Translations under genes and position numbers: made by a program
Assembly: GCA_023055425.1 (NCBI GenBank)
Contig: JALGPY010000014.1
Span: 13,414,501-13,478,500 of the forward strand
Direction: 5' to 3'
DNA: 64,000 nt
DNA from: Linanthus parryae
Lineage: Eukaryota > Streptophyta > Magnoliopsida > Ericales > Polemoniaceae
Part shown: in pieces, positions 43,740 through 56,554 of the stretch
Position numbering within the stretch: position 1 is the first letter of the stretch
How the letters are laid out: every line of letters begins with the position of its first letter
Notes under the pieces: model-generated
Databases searched by the model: none
The model's input: the letters and a program-made list of their open reading frames with translations, nothing else
What the model was told of the DNA's origin: nothing

Positions 43740-44346
43740 TCATTTTTTTCCATTCTTCCCCGACGACTTTCTCGCCGACCTCCTCGTCTTCGCCCCGGAT
43801 TCCAATAGAACAGTAGGAAAAGTAGGGAAATTGTACATCCTTTCAAACTCATGAACATTCTCATCAATAGACTTGAAGCTCAGTAACTCTTCAAACATCT
43901 TGGCCTTGTGGATGTTGTAGTCTGATCTAGCCATTTCATTGGCAATCCAGATTCTGAGATGCTTCACTTGAACAGAGAAGTTCTTCTTTGGATTAGGAAT
44001 CAGGTCCCTCAAGTGGGTCATGAAGAAGCATACAAAAGGGCCACAATCACACCTGAGAGATTAAAATAGAATGCAGTTGTCATGTATAAGATAGTGTGTT
44101 TAAGAAAATGGTGAGTGGGTTTAATGAATAAGTTTTTTACCCGTTTGGTTGTTGGGGAACGTCGTCATTCATGTACCACACATCCCACTTTCTGATGTCA
44201 TCATGGTACACTGGATAGGAGGATAGCACCTTGTGCATTTGATTAACTTTTCTAGCTACATCCCTCTCAACATACCCAAGTCCAGAAAACGAGTCCAATA
44301 CGTATATTTCCTTGTCGACAAAGGAAATGACCATCATGAACCAGTG
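43740..44346 (-). pseudogene. ULP1-like cysteine protease (C48) C-terminal part, two exons
   Basis: Ulp1-type proteases cut SUMO precursors or remove SUMO from proteins. Exon A (44346-44141) starts at THWFMMVISFVDKEIYVLDSF, giving the catalytic His and Asp, and ends with a GT donor. Exon B (44052-43740) after a CAG acceptor reads CDCGPFVCFFMTHL, giving the catalytic Cys; the join reads QQPNG-CDCG in frame. All three catalytic residues are thus visible. Upstream, LPMNDIA joins HWF only with a one-base frame change near 44348, and no N-terminal exons are recognised to 44800. It is therefore decayed or partial. The last 20 residues are basic (RRSARKSSGKNGKK). Confidence 0.78.
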
Positions 44347-44994
44347 GGTGCGATGTCATTCATGGGCAGGGCAATCTATTTCATTAACAATTTAACATAA
44401 AATAAGTTCAACAAAATATGAATGTATAAAGCAGATTGCATTGATAGAATGGCACGCACGGGGCTGAATTTGCGTGTATTTGAATTGGTGCGTGGCGGCA
44501 ACGCGTACGTTGGTTCCTGCGCATGGAAGCCTATCCGGTTGTGAGTCTTCACGCGCAGAAAGGGGGCTAATGTAGATAGTGCTTTCTGGACAGGCAGATC
44601 TTAGCCACGTGGCGATCATCCAGCACACCATAATGTGCTCCACACATACTGGATCACCAGCCGCGCTGATCCACGTGGGGCCTGCGAGACAGGGCCCTCG
44701 CTTACCACCGCACGGGACTTGTAGGGACTTAGTGGTTTGGAGGCTAGAGTAAGTTCTGTCGCGTGCGAGCGACAACCAAGCTCGCACGCGACCCCTAGTA
44801 ACTGCTTTTGAGAGATTTATGGCACGAGCTTCATAGACCCGGTCAAACCGGTCAACCCCATAACGGTTCCGGTATACGCGGATAACGTGCTGTAACAGTC
44901 CCTATATACGCGGACGAACGTGCCGTTGTGGTTAAGCTAATTAAGTCGCCATTGATGGGCGCATTAACCACACTACAACGTTCACATTCTCCGT

Positions 44995-45004
44995 TATATA
45001 TATA
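44995..45004 (+). promoter_or_regulatory. TATA box, probable transposase promoter
   Basis: TATATATATA on the + strand. The LTR element inserted at 45101 separates it from the transposase start at 51640, so the insertion lies in the former 5' UTR or leader intron. Inferred from position. Confidence 0.45.
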
Positions 45005-45095
45005 GGATCGTTAACCCTTCCATACACAAGAGAACGACCCGAGATACGCGAAAGCTTTGCCAAAATCCTGTCTCTCTCTCTCACAGTACTATTGC

Positions 45096-45100
45096 CTTAC
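45096..45100. repeat. Family D target-site duplication CTTAC (left)
   Basis: Repeated at 51464-51468, directly after the right LTR. Confidence 0.92.
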
Positions 45101-46456
45101 TGAAACACCCCGAAACCCCGGTTCCTTGCTAGCACAACCAAACGATAATCCAAAAGCGCATTTATTTAATAAAAACCGGAGAAATCCTCCAACAAATGTT
45201 TGAAATAAATAAAATGAAATTGTCTAAATGAAATAAATACTTCCTAAGTAAATAAATGTTTCCTAGCAGCCTGATTCCTAGTCTTCAATTCACGTGTGCG
45301 CGTTCCCCCACCTTATTCTCGACCTGCGGGTTTTAAAATAGCGAAAGCCGACTGCAGAAAACGTTTATCAGTAAAAACTGAGTAAGCTCAAACCACAACA
45401 TGTAAAACAGAGTTTTGGCTAACAAGAAATATAAACAGTAGATATTAAATAACCCAGATGAGTTGTAAATAGTAGCCGATTCAACACATTAATCATTTGT
45501 TTCGCTGAGGCATGTTATAGCCCAGCGGGTAACGAATGCCCACAGAGAGGTCACGATGCAATAAATCATAAATAGGGTATCTTCTGGGATATCACAGTCC
45601 ATCCCAGTTCTCCCTAAACAACCATGAGACCTTAAGTGTGGACACCCCTATACCGTAGTGACCTACACAGGCATAAGTAATACTCAATAGCTTTCACGCC
45701 TTTATAAAACCCCGCGACCGTATCATAGCAGTATATGTCAATCACGGGGGCCGGGTATGTAATATCGTGTGGATTAGCACCCGATGGGAATCACTCATGT
45801 GTGTCCCTCCACGCACATCCTCTGTACATCGCCCCATATCATTTATCGTTCATTATTCTTTCACAATTTCACAAGAATAATATTTGATTCAAAAGGCTGA
45901 GTAAAACACATTCTCCAAATCACAATTCACATTTAATCCAGAAGTAAAATTCTTTTGAGTATTGAAAGATATAGCAGTTGACAATTTAGGAAATAACACA
46001 CGCGAAAACCACATTTTGAAAGTTAAAGGTGTTGCACGCCTGAACTTACCTGGCAATGAAGGGAGCTTGTCACATGAAATCAAACGAAGTCCTAGTAATA
46101 CGGATCCTCCACAAATTCGCCGTCTACGAACTCGGCGTCTACAACAACAATTATTCCTAATTAACACACAGCTATCACGACAATAGTGTACACAAGTCCT
46201 ACATGCAATGTATACGATCCCTTATTAACTCCCCCCAAAATTTGTTAAAGTGATATACGAATTCGATTATACATATAGCTTATAAAAGCTAGTGTTTATA
46301 TAAAAACAAAATACTATAACTATAATGATATTTATAAACTTATTCGTATACATAAAAAAACTATTTTAATTTAGTCATGTGACCATTTCCGAAAAGATTA
46401 AACTTGACAATTAAATTTAATAAAGCATATATATGTACATAATATATAGTAAAAGA

Positions 46457-46551
<95 letters not shown>

Positions 46552-46552
46552 G

Positions 46553-46623
<71 letters not shown>

Positions 46624-47859
46624 CGTGCAAAGTTTGGAAAAACTATAGTAATTGCTTACTTTGAAAAGATTTGGCAAACTTACTCCAACCATTATTCTTA
46701 CATTCTAGTACTTTAATTACTTACATAATCTCCTACAATGTCATTGTTATCATTTATCTATACTAATACAGTACTGCTACTACTAATATTATAATGGACT
46801 ACCCATCTTTCTAATTCACCCAACACTCACGACACACACACCCAACACTCACACACACAGAGACTCTACCCGACACCCAACGATACACACACACCCTTAC
46901 ATACATCTACAGGTTCACCCTCTTCTTCAAAATTTCAAATCCCATACCCCCAAAACTATTGAATAGGTAGAAACAATAAGTGAAACTGGAAGAAAACAAA
47001 ACAAGGGGGTTGGGTTGTTACCGTCGAATTGGAACGGAAAGAATGAGTCGCCGGTAACGGGACCTCTGCTGGCGTCGGAGGCGCGAGAGGACGACGGAGA
47101 GCGAGGCGGCAACGGTGATGGCGGAAGGGGTCGCCGGAGCTGGTCTCGGCTTCGGTCGGGGCTGGGCTCCGGTCGGGTTTTCCGGCCGGGCTTGCTTCGG
47201 CGACGTGAGACAGAGAGCGAGAGAGATCGAGCGAGAACTTGAGAGAGATTGGTGTGGGTTTTCTGAATTTCTATGTGGTTTTAAATAGACTCGGATTGAA
47301 GAATCCGGCGACAATTAGGAGAGTTTCTGGGTTGTTTTCGATTCCGAATCGAACCGCAAAATTGGGTAAAATTGTTTTCTTGAAACGAAAGAATTGGGTT
47401 TTATCGAATAGAGGGGTGAATTGAGACAGGTTGGTGGTGAGTTTGTGTCGGAGGTGGAGTTGGCTTGGCGGAGAAATAGCCGGAGAAGGAAACGGAGATG
47501 AATCTCCTGTTCGTTGTTGGGGAAGAAGATGAAAGGTGGAGGTATTCAGTGTCACTGGCACACCGCGTGACGCGGTGGCTGGTCACGCGCAATTAATTAA
47601 AAATTGTGACGTTTGGGCATGTTAAAAATGTAATACGACCCACAACTTTTAATAACTAAAACTTATATATCTTTTATAACTTTTACTAAAAATCATATAT
47701 AAAAACAAAAGTGCACTATTAACTTATAATTATATATATGTATAAAAATTAATATGTATAACACCTAAAAATAAAGAAAACTACTTTTATAAATTCTATT
47801 AATGGCCCAAAATATTTAATAATCTCTTAAAAATACCCTCAAAATTACGGGGTATTACA
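45101..47859 (-). repeat. Family D 3' LTR (2759 bp)
   Basis: Starts TGAAACACCCC, ends GGGGTATTACA. It contains the (AAT)n(AAC)n array at about 46457-46625 and, at 47564-47597, a GC-rich 34-bp segment absent from the other LTR. Confidence 0.94.
46457..46625. repeat. (AAT)n-(AAC)n compound microsatellite
   Basis: About 31 AAT-type units followed by about 24 AAC-type units. The same array in the other LTR (50160-50271) is shorter. The apparent polyvaline, polyleucine and polyasparagine ORFs here are artefacts. Confidence 0.95.
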
Positions 47860-47878
47860 TCACATCTCCCTTAAAACA

Positions 47879-47898
47879 AAGCTTCGTCCCCGAAGCTT
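47879..47898 (-). other. PPT-proximal hairpin, family D
   Basis: AAGCTTCG and CGAAGCTT flank a 4-base loop, the longest version of the stem found next to the polypurine tracts in this window. Confidence 0.6.
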
Positions 47899-48786
47899 AA
47901 ACTAATCATCCAGCACCATTACTCTCAACGACTTCCTATAAGTAACACGATGATGTGACCCTACCGTGACGCCCAATGTGCCTAAGTGTAATAAAGGGGA
48001 TGACAATACATGCACGCGAAAACTAAAGTCAATGAGAGAAGGTCTGAAATGGGACCAGTTGTCACATCCCCTCCCCGTTAGAGGAGTGATGTCCCCAGCT
48101 CCCAATTCAGTGAATGTTCGAACAAGCGGGGAACTTATTCGGTCATGACCTCCTCGGATTTGACATTCTTTAGCTCACCAAGAACACTCATGTACTCGGC
48201 TTCAATAGTAACCATGATAGAACGTCGGTAAAATCGTTAAGAATGTAATGGCAGCACATCAACGAGTTTCAAAAACGACAGTTGGAAGTTCGTATCCAAC
48301 TCCAATCTTGACAACGATCAGCCACTAGCTCGCAACAATTTATGGATGCTTTCACCTTCTCGATACTTCATAAGCAGCGGGACTCCTCGTCTGGTGCAAT
48401 GGTGGGGATAGAAGGGTAGGCCATATGGGAGGCAAGAGAGAGAGAGAGAGAGGGAAGTCCCAAAGAAAGTTTCAGGTGCAAACGGGTCACTTGACAGTAA
48501 AATAGCAATGTATATAACAGGTAGTCACGAAACATGCAATAGGAGATAAGCAAGCACACAGCTGAGAACCAGCAAGGCATCGAACCAGAAACAAATCAAC
48601 AAGATAGGATAGGATAGAGACAAGTAATAAGGAGTAAAGACTACACATATCCCATAACCCCGGCTTGTTTAGTTTTGTTTTAAATTTTCGATAGCCTATG
48701 TCCATTTTAAATTTCAAAAAGTTTCAATTTATGTTTTATCTTTATTTAATGGAAATCGAGAGGTCGCACTAGCGTTGGAACCGTCG

Positions 48787-48798
48787 GCTCTGATACCA
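48787..48798 (-). other. Primer binding site (tRNA-iMet), family D
   Basis: TGGTATCAGAGC on the minus strand, two bases from the LTR at 48801. Confidence 0.87.
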
Positions 48799-50158
48799 AC
48801 TGAAACACCCCGGAACCCCGGTTCCTTGCTAGCACAACCAAACGATAATCCAAAAGCGCATTTATTTAATAAAAACCGGAGAAATCCTCCAACAAATGTT
48901 TGAAATAAATAAAATGAAATTGTCTAAATGAAATAAATACTTCCTAAGTAAATAAATGTTTCCTAGCAGCCTGATTCCTAGTCTTCAATTCACGTGTGCG
49001 CGTTCCCCCACCTTAATCTCGACCTGCGAGTTTTAAAATAGCGAAAGCCGACCGCAGAAAACGTTTATCAGTAAAAACTGAGTAAGCTCAAACCACAACA
49101 TGTAAAACAGAGTTTTGGCTAACAAGAAATATAAACAGTAGATATTAAATAACCCAGATGAGTTGTAAATAGTAGCCGATTCAACACATTAATCATTTGT
49201 TTAGCTGAGGCATGTTATAGCCCAGCGCGTAACGAATGCCCACAGAGAGGTCACGATGCAATAAATAATAAATAGGGTATCTTCTGGGATATCACAGTCC
49301 ATCCCAGTTCTCCCTAAACAACCATGAGACCTTAAGTGTGGACACCCCTATATCGTAGTGACCTACACAGGCATAAGTAGTACTCAATAGCTTTCACGCC
49401 TTTATAAAACCCCGCGACCGTATCATAGCAGTATATGTCAATCACGGGGGCCGGGTATGTAATCTCGTGTGGATTAGCACCCGAGGGGAATCACTCATGT
49501 GTGTCCCTCCACGCACATCCTCTGTACATCGCCCCATATCATTTATCGTTCATTATTCTTTCACAATTTCACAAGAATAATATTTGATTCAAAAGGCTGA
49601 GTGAAACACATTCTCCAAATCACAATTCACATTTAATCCAGCAGTAAAATTCTTTTGAGTATTGAAAGATATAGCAGTTGACAATTTAGGAAATAACGCA
49701 CGCGAAAACCACATTTTGAAAGTTAAAAGGTGTTGCACGCCTGAACTTACCTGGCAATGAAGGGAGCTTGTCACACGAAATCAAACGAAGTCCTAGTAAT
49801 ACGGATCCTCCGCAAATTCGCCGTCTACGAACTCGGCGTCTACAACAACAATTATTCCTAATTAACACACAACTATCACGACAATAGTGTACACAAGTCC
49901 TACATGCAATGTATACGATCCCTTATTAACTCCCCCCAAAATTTGTTAAAGTGATATACGAATTCGATTATACATATAGCTTATAAAAGCTAGTGTTTAT
50001 ATAAAAACAAAATACTATAACTATAATGATATTTATAAACTTATTCGTATACATAAAAAAACTATTTAATTTAGTCATATGACCATTTCCGAAAAGATTA
50101 AACTTGACAATTAAATTTAATAAAGCATATATATGTACATAACATATAGTAAAAGAAA

Positions 50159-50271
<113 letters not shown>

Positions 50272-50916
50272 TGCAAAGTTTGGAAAAACTATAGTAATTG
50301 CTTACTTTGAAAAGATTTGGCAAACTTACTCCAACCATTATTCTTACATTCTAGTACTTTAATTACTTACATAATCTCCTACAATGTCATTGTTACCATT
50401 TATCTATACTAATACAGTACTGCTACTACTAATATTATAATGGACTACCCATCTTTCTAATTCACCCAACACTCACGACACACACACCCAACACTCACAC
50501 ACACAGAGACTCTACCCGACACCCAACGATACACACACACCCTTACATACATCTACAGGTTCACCCTCTTCTTCAAAATTTCAAATCCCATACCCCTTGA
50601 ATAGGTAGAAACAATAAGTGAAACTGGAAGAAAACAAAACAAGGGGGTTGGGTTGTTACCGTCGAATTGGAACGGAAAGAATGAGTCGCCAGTAACGGGA
50701 CCTGTGCTGGCGTCGGAGGCGCGAGAGGACGACGGAGAGCGGGGCGGCAACGGTGATGGCGGAAGGGGTCACCGGAGCTGGTCTCGGCTTCGGTCGGGGC
50801 TGGGCTCCGGTCGGGTTTTCCGGCCGGGCTTGCTTCGGCGACGTGAGACAGAGAGCGAGAGAGATCGAGCGAGAACTTGAGAGAGATTGGTGTGGGTTTT
50901 CTGAATTTCTATGTGG

Positions 50917-50926
50917 TTTTAAATAG
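50917..50926 (-). promoter_or_regulatory. TATA box in family D 5' LTR
   Basis: On the minus strand CTATTTAAAA is followed about 30 bases later by ACACCAATCTCTCTC, a plausible transcription start and CT-rich leader. The same site is at 47279-47288 in the other LTR. Confidence 0.55.
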
Positions 50927-51463
50927 ACTCGGATTGAAGAATCCGGCGACAATTAGGAGAGTTTCTGGGTTGTTTTCGATTCCGAATCGAACCGCAAAAT
51001 TGGGTAAAATTGTTTTCTTGAAACGAAAGAATTGGGTTTTATCGAATAGAGGGGTGAATTGGGACGGGTTGGTGGTGAGTTTGTGTCGGAGGTGGAGTTG
51101 GCTTGGCGGAGAAATAGCCGGAGAAGGAAACGGAGATGAATCTCCTGTTCGTTGTTGGGGAAGAAGATGAAAGGTGGAGGTATTCAGTGTCACTGGCACA
51201 CCAAAAATTGTGACGTTTGGGCATGTTAAAAATGTAATACGACCCACAACTTTTAATAAATAAAACTTATATATCTTTTATAACTTTTACTAAAAGTCAT
51301 ATATAAAAACAAAAGTGCACTATTAACTTATAATTATATATATGTATAAAAATTAATATATATAACACCTAAAAATAAAGAAAACTACTTTTATAAATTC
51401 TATTAATGGCCCAAAATATTTAATAATCTCTTAAAAATACCCCCAAAATTACGGGGTATTACA

Positions 51464-51468
51464 CTTAC
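51464..51468. repeat. Family D target-site duplication CTTAC (right)
   Basis: Matches 45096-45100. Confidence 0.92.
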
Positions 51469-51639
51469 TCTCTCCCTGCACACAACCCAACACTTCATGT
51501 GCCATTTCTATTCCTTGTCCTTGGTGTACACATAGTTCTCTCTGCAGGATTCTCTTGTACACACCAGGTATGCGATCTTACAGTTTAAGTTAATGACTGT
51601 AGTTATGTAGATAGTAATTTTAAGTTTTATGCAGGAATA

Positions 51640-54270
51640 ATGGTTACCAAGGAAGATGTTATGGCAATGACTTTTGAAAATGAGGTTCAAGCTTATGACT
51701 GGTACAACCTCTACGCACTGATTCTTGGCTTTGGGATTAGAAGGTGCAACCGCCGGTACTTCGACCCGGAAACGAAAGAATGCATAAAGTCAAGGATCTA
51801 CGTGTGTGCCCGACAAGGCTTGCGCTCCGAGAAGGTCCTGTACAAAGAAAATAGGAAACGGGAGCATACAAGAAACACTAGGTGTGTATGCAAAGCTCGT
51901 GTAAAAATATCAAGAACTTCACCTACCGAGCCTTTTAAGGTGGTTCAATTCGAACCCGGTCATTCACACGAACTTTCAGAACCACAATGCGCGAGCAACC
52001 ACCGGTCACACCGAAAGGTCACTGAGGCTGATGTTGAACTGGTCAGATCTTTGAAGGAGGTGGGGATCAAGTATTGCCAAATCTTTCTTTTGATGGTTAA
52101 ACAAGCCGGCGGTTATAACAATTTGAGTTACACACAGAAGGATCTTTACAGTAAAATGGCTTCTATGGACAAGATATATTCAAATGAAGGAGATGGGCAG
52201 CAGACCTTGATGTACATTGACAGTTTGAAGCACAGTCACTATGGTGTGTTCAGGGAGTAAGATTACTTCTTAAATATTAAACGTGCTATCTTATGTGTTA
52301 AGTTCCTTCTAGTATTCTGTTAAGCTCATACTTATTCTTTAAACTTATTTTCTAACCCGTTAGAGTTAACATCATTTATGTAACTAATCTTTCTGTTTCC
52401 CTAAGTATTATTTATTGTTTTGTAGGTTCAGAACAGGTAAAAATCATGAGCTTGAAAGTGTTTTCTGGATAGGAGATCAATGGTAGATTACAACAGATTT
52501 GGCGATGTACTCATTTTTGATGCAACGTACAAGACCAACATCTATCAAAAAACCATTTGTAATTCTATCAGGCGTGAACAATCACTACCAGACGACTATT
52601 TTTGTCTGTGCTTTTCTCAACGACGAGACAGCAGAAACATATGATTGGGTTTTGAAGTGCCTGATGAAGGTAATGAATAATAAGAAGCCTTTGTCCGTCA
52701 TCACGGATGGCGATTTGGCAATGAGAAAGGCTATTATGGAAAATTTCCCAGAGGCAAGACATCGTCTGTGTTCTTGGCATCTTTGTCGGAACACCCAGGC
52801 TAATCTGAAGTTGGGAGAAGCCTTCATGGTTGATTTTAAATTATGTGCTTGCATAGTAGGAAACCTAGATAATTTTGGCATGATGATTGGCATGCAATGC
52901 TTACCAGATGGAACATTGCTGATAGGAATTGGGTCCAGGTCACATATATGAACCGCCACTTGTGGGCGGAGACATACTTGAAGGATCATTTTTTCGCCTT
53001 GCAAACGACGACCTCAAGATGCGAGAGCATCAACAGTTTCGTCAAGGATTATATGTCCTACTCGGACAAATTGACCAATGCTTGCAAGGGATTCACGACA
53101 GGGGTTGACAAGCTACGCAACAACGAGCGTAAGGCACACCATCGCTCCGACCAATCAGACCCGGTAATAACAACAGGGTTCACGGAACTCGAACGCCATG
53201 CAGCAGAGGTCTTCACCGAAAATGTCTTCAACATGTTTAGGATACAAGCTCGAAAGGGTGATGATTATAGAGTGTTTGAAGTCAAAACTGTTCCAGAAGA
53301 GAGCTTGGACTTGTTCTACGTGATGAGATGTCAAATGAAGAGATCCATGGTATGTACATCTGCTTCAATTTACATATTTATATACTATGTACTCGTGTAC
53401 TGCATTTTTATTGCTAAATAATCTTGTCATGTTTCCTTACTGTTATTAATGATATCTTAAGTCTTAAAGGGTAACAAATAAGTATTGATGTCACAGTCTT
53501 TGAACTATTGTCCTCTTCTATCTAGTACCAGGTTACAATCGGTCTATCCTTGTGTTCATTTGTATTCTCATTTCCTTCTTAATTTCTAACCACCCTTTCT
53601 TTTCTTGCTTCAGCAAGTTGTTCAATGTCGTCAGGATAATGGGCTTCTCCGTTGCACGTGTTTTCGTTGGGAAACATCGTATATGATTTGCAAACACATG
53701 TTGTTTGTTCTGAAACAAAAGGGAGTACAGAGGATCCCAAACTCTTTAATTGCCAAAAGGTGGACCAAAACTGACAAAGAATTCTACCGAACCGAGTCAT
53801 CAATGAAGGAGCCTGTTGGGAAGAAAAGTGATGACCCAGATTTGCAAGCCTTGCGCCGGGCTTCCACGAGGAACGAAGTTCAAATGTATCACCGTTTGGG
53901 CTGTACTACTGGCGAGACAATTAGGTTCTTCAAAGAGCATATGTCCGACGGGATTCGGAAAATGCAGAGAATGATTTCTAAATCTTTTCAGGGTACACAA
54001 GGAGCTGGGACACAAGGAGAGATTAAGAAGGAAGAAAATCCCTACGCCCATGTGAAGAATCCGAACCCCCCGGACACTAAATGCCAAAAGGGACCAAAGA
54101 AAGACAAGAGAAGGAGGTGTGGCAATTGCAAGGAGCTGGGACACAATATGACACATGCCCCAATCCTCCAGTGGACTCCGTCGAACAAGTGGACGATCCG
54201 GAAGACGATTTTGCACAAATGCCACTTGAGTTTGATGTTAAAGAGGAATACTTCTGCTCAATCGAGTAGT
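51640..54270 (+). pseudogene. FAR1-like MULE transposase (several frameshifts)
   Basis: FAR1/FHY3-related MULE transposases cut and move the element through its terminal repeats. The first part (51640 to about 52256) is a FAR1 DNA-binding zinc region (WYNLYALILGFGIRR .. CVCKARV .. FEPGHSHEL). After an intron (about 52257-52425) comes the MULE catalytic domain (DVLIFDATYKTNIY, VITDGDLAMRKAI, CSWHLCRN), then a second part with SRCESINSFVKDYM. After a further intron (about 53351-53610) comes a SWIM zinc finger (CTCFRWETSYMICKHMLFVL). A knuckle CGNCKELGHN and an acidic end follow. Frame changes are needed near 52485, 52548 (one extra A in a run), 52900 and 54150, so it is inactive. Confidence 0.85.
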
Positions 54271-54299
54271 CAGTCCAAGAAAAACAAGCATGAATGATA

Positions 54300-54763
54300 T
54301 AGGTCTGTTTAGAGTGATTTTATTCGTGATTTCCTGACAAGAAAGACGATCCGGGAGATGATATTGAACAAGTACCATCTTATTTTAATGTTATTGTGGA
54401 ATTATTCTGGTATTAATCTTTAAACATGCCTTTAAAGGACTTTTGAGTTGATATTGGTCTGCTTGTAGTTAATTTCATCGTTATTTATTAACAATAAAAC
54501 TCAAGTTGTTAAGACTGCTTTCTTAAATGAGGGAACTCCTTCTACCTGTTAAACTCTACTAACTATATGGTAGTCTTTTCTATCTTTTAGCCGCGTAGAT
54601 ATTAAGAACTTTATCTAAAGCGAGAAAAACTGTTAACAACTATATCTCCAGCCGACGTTACCTGCTATAGCGGGTAACATTTTTTGTCCTGTAGTAGCGG
54701 GGACCACAAAAAAAATAGAAAGTTGTCAGCAACCCTAATTAGGGACGCACAGTAGACAACCCC
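54300..54763 (+). repeat. MULE 3' region and right terminal inverted repeat
   Basis: Non-coding to about 54640, then the right terminal inverted repeat ending before CTAAGTATG. Contains CGGGTAACATTTTTTGTCC and GGGGACCACAAAAAAAA, the inverted counterparts of left-end words. Confidence 0.7.
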
Positions 54764-54772
54764 CTAAGTATG
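54764..54772. repeat. MULE target-site duplication CTAAGTATG (right)
   Basis: Matches 42373-42381. Confidence 0.88.
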
Positions 54773-55164
54773 TGTTTCAGATTCATACAATGTGCACAGA
54801 CCGAACTAGACTGGCGCGGATATTGGGATTTGTGATCGAATTCTAGATTCAGCACCTTCCTATTTTGTCAAATTTTCAGGACAATCCTGGGCATTGCATC
54901 AAAGATTCTAAAGTAGAACTTGAGATAAAACATGGTGGGTTGAGTCTAGCAGTAGTGTTGCATACTTGTACTCTGATGAGAACTTGACCCTCTTGGTATT
55001 GAAGACCTTATAGTTTCACCTCACGTTCTTTTTCTTTCCAGTGGCATGGATTTGTTCTTACCAAGTCAAGAAGAAGGTGAAAGACTCCGTCGAGTACTTC
55101 AAAAATGTGAGATCCGCAGGTTTAGTGACAGTGGCCATGCCCTTTTCCTTGTAAGACAACCTTT

Positions 55165-55230
55165 CTCTCTTGATCCGCGTTTATGTATCTCATGGAACTC
55201 TCTTGATCCGCGTTTATGTATCTCATGGAA
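55165..55230. repeat. 33-bp direct duplication
   Basis: Two exact copies of a unit containing CTTGATCCGCGTTTATGTAT, directly after the first splice donor of the acyltransferase pseudogene. Confidence 0.9.
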
Positions 55231-56554
55231 CTTTACCAGTCAAAAATACTGCAAATAAGCTAAAGGCAAACTCTTTGGTTCCTGTAAAAGAATTCTGACT
55301 CTTTCTGTGCAAGATACCTTGACCATGAATCTGTTACTGGCATTCAAGACATAAACAAGAAATGTGATTCGTGCTTCTGTTTCCTCAAGAACTGATAGTT
55401 CCATATGCATGGAGCTAGACCCATGATTTATTGGTCATCCGAAAGTTGTGCTTTCTGATCCTGTTGGATGTTCTCCCATGTTTCATGAGACACAATACCT
55501 CAGTTACACGTAATAGTTTTTTCCATTGTCAAATTTATCGTGTTATTCCGATCAGTTGATTCTTAGCCTGTTTGTAGCTTTGGTTATATCAGTTAGTGTA
55601 GCGTTAGTATTGTTTCTCGGTAGATTATATTTGAAAATACTTTTTGGGATTATTATTTCGGTCTGTTTGCAGATTTCCTCCATGACAAAAGTTCGCAGTT
55701 AAGCTTCTGATGCCTTATCATTTCTAAACTTAGATTGACCGAGTTGGGTACAGCCCCTGTTATGCTTTCAACATTAGAAGATGGGAAGGTTGTGAAAGGG
55801 CTTGGAGGGATTCCTTCCGACGGACCGGTCTTGTATGTTGGCTATCACATGCTTCTAGGGTTGGAGGTATCTCCTATGGTTACCCATTTCATGACTGAGA
55901 GAAATATTCTATTGCGAGGGTTAGCACATCCCATGATGTTCAGAAAGTGAGAGATGGAAAGTTTCTTGATTTAGAAAACTTTGATACGTTCAGAATGATG
56001 GGTGCTGTCCCCGTGTCAGCAATTAACTTTTTTCGACTTTTCGCCTCAAAGTCCCATGTTCTGCTATATCCTGGAGGCATGCGTGAAGCTCTACACAGAA
56101 AGGTATGGTAATGGGTTACATTCCATTTTAGTTCAAGTTTGTAATTCCTTCTTGCTTGTGTAGGATATAATACCTAGAGAAGTTAAAGTAATTGATTTCC
56201 CTGGGTATAAATGCTGAACGCATAATTTCGATGAATTTATGGATGAAGTAGATTTAGATCAGTCAAAGTTGATTATGGCATTTCGTTATTAGTGAGAAGT
56301 TTCCACGTGTAAGCATATAGGGATCTTATTACGATTTCTCATTTCATTTATTTTATCCAGTTTTCTAGAACTCATTGTATGTTGCTATATGACGAGTACA
56401 AGTTATTTTGGCCATTTACAATTAAAGTCGAACATTTCAGGGTGAGGAGTACAAATTGTTATGGCCAGAGCAGTCTGAATTTGTTAGAATGGCGGTGAGA
56501 TTTGGAGCAACAATTGTACCTTTTGGTGCCGTTGGTGAAGATGATGTTGGCCAG

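Larger units (their letters stand above)
44400..45100 (+). other. MULE central region up to the family D insertion
   Basis: A long minus-strand frame at 44392-44787 has no recognisable domain and I do not accept it as a gene. The GC-rich part (44840-45000) contains repeated TATACGCGGA words, followed by a TATA box for the transposase side. Confidence 0.45.
47860..48800 (-). other. Family D internal region
   Basis: 941 bp with polypurine tract (47860-47871), hairpin (47879-47898) and primer site (48787-48798). A GA run lies at 48437-48455. No coding capacity. Confidence 0.85.

Noticed and set aside
44392..44787. 131-codon minus-strand ORF upstream of the ULP1-like exons
   Set aside because: No similarity to ULP1 N-termini or any family I know, and no splice site joins it in frame to the HWF exon.
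46361..46692. Long ORFs of polyvaline/isoleucine, polyleucine and polyasparagine (also at 49968-50338)
   Set aside because: They are translations of the AAT/AAC microsatellite in the family D LTRs and have no protein meaning.
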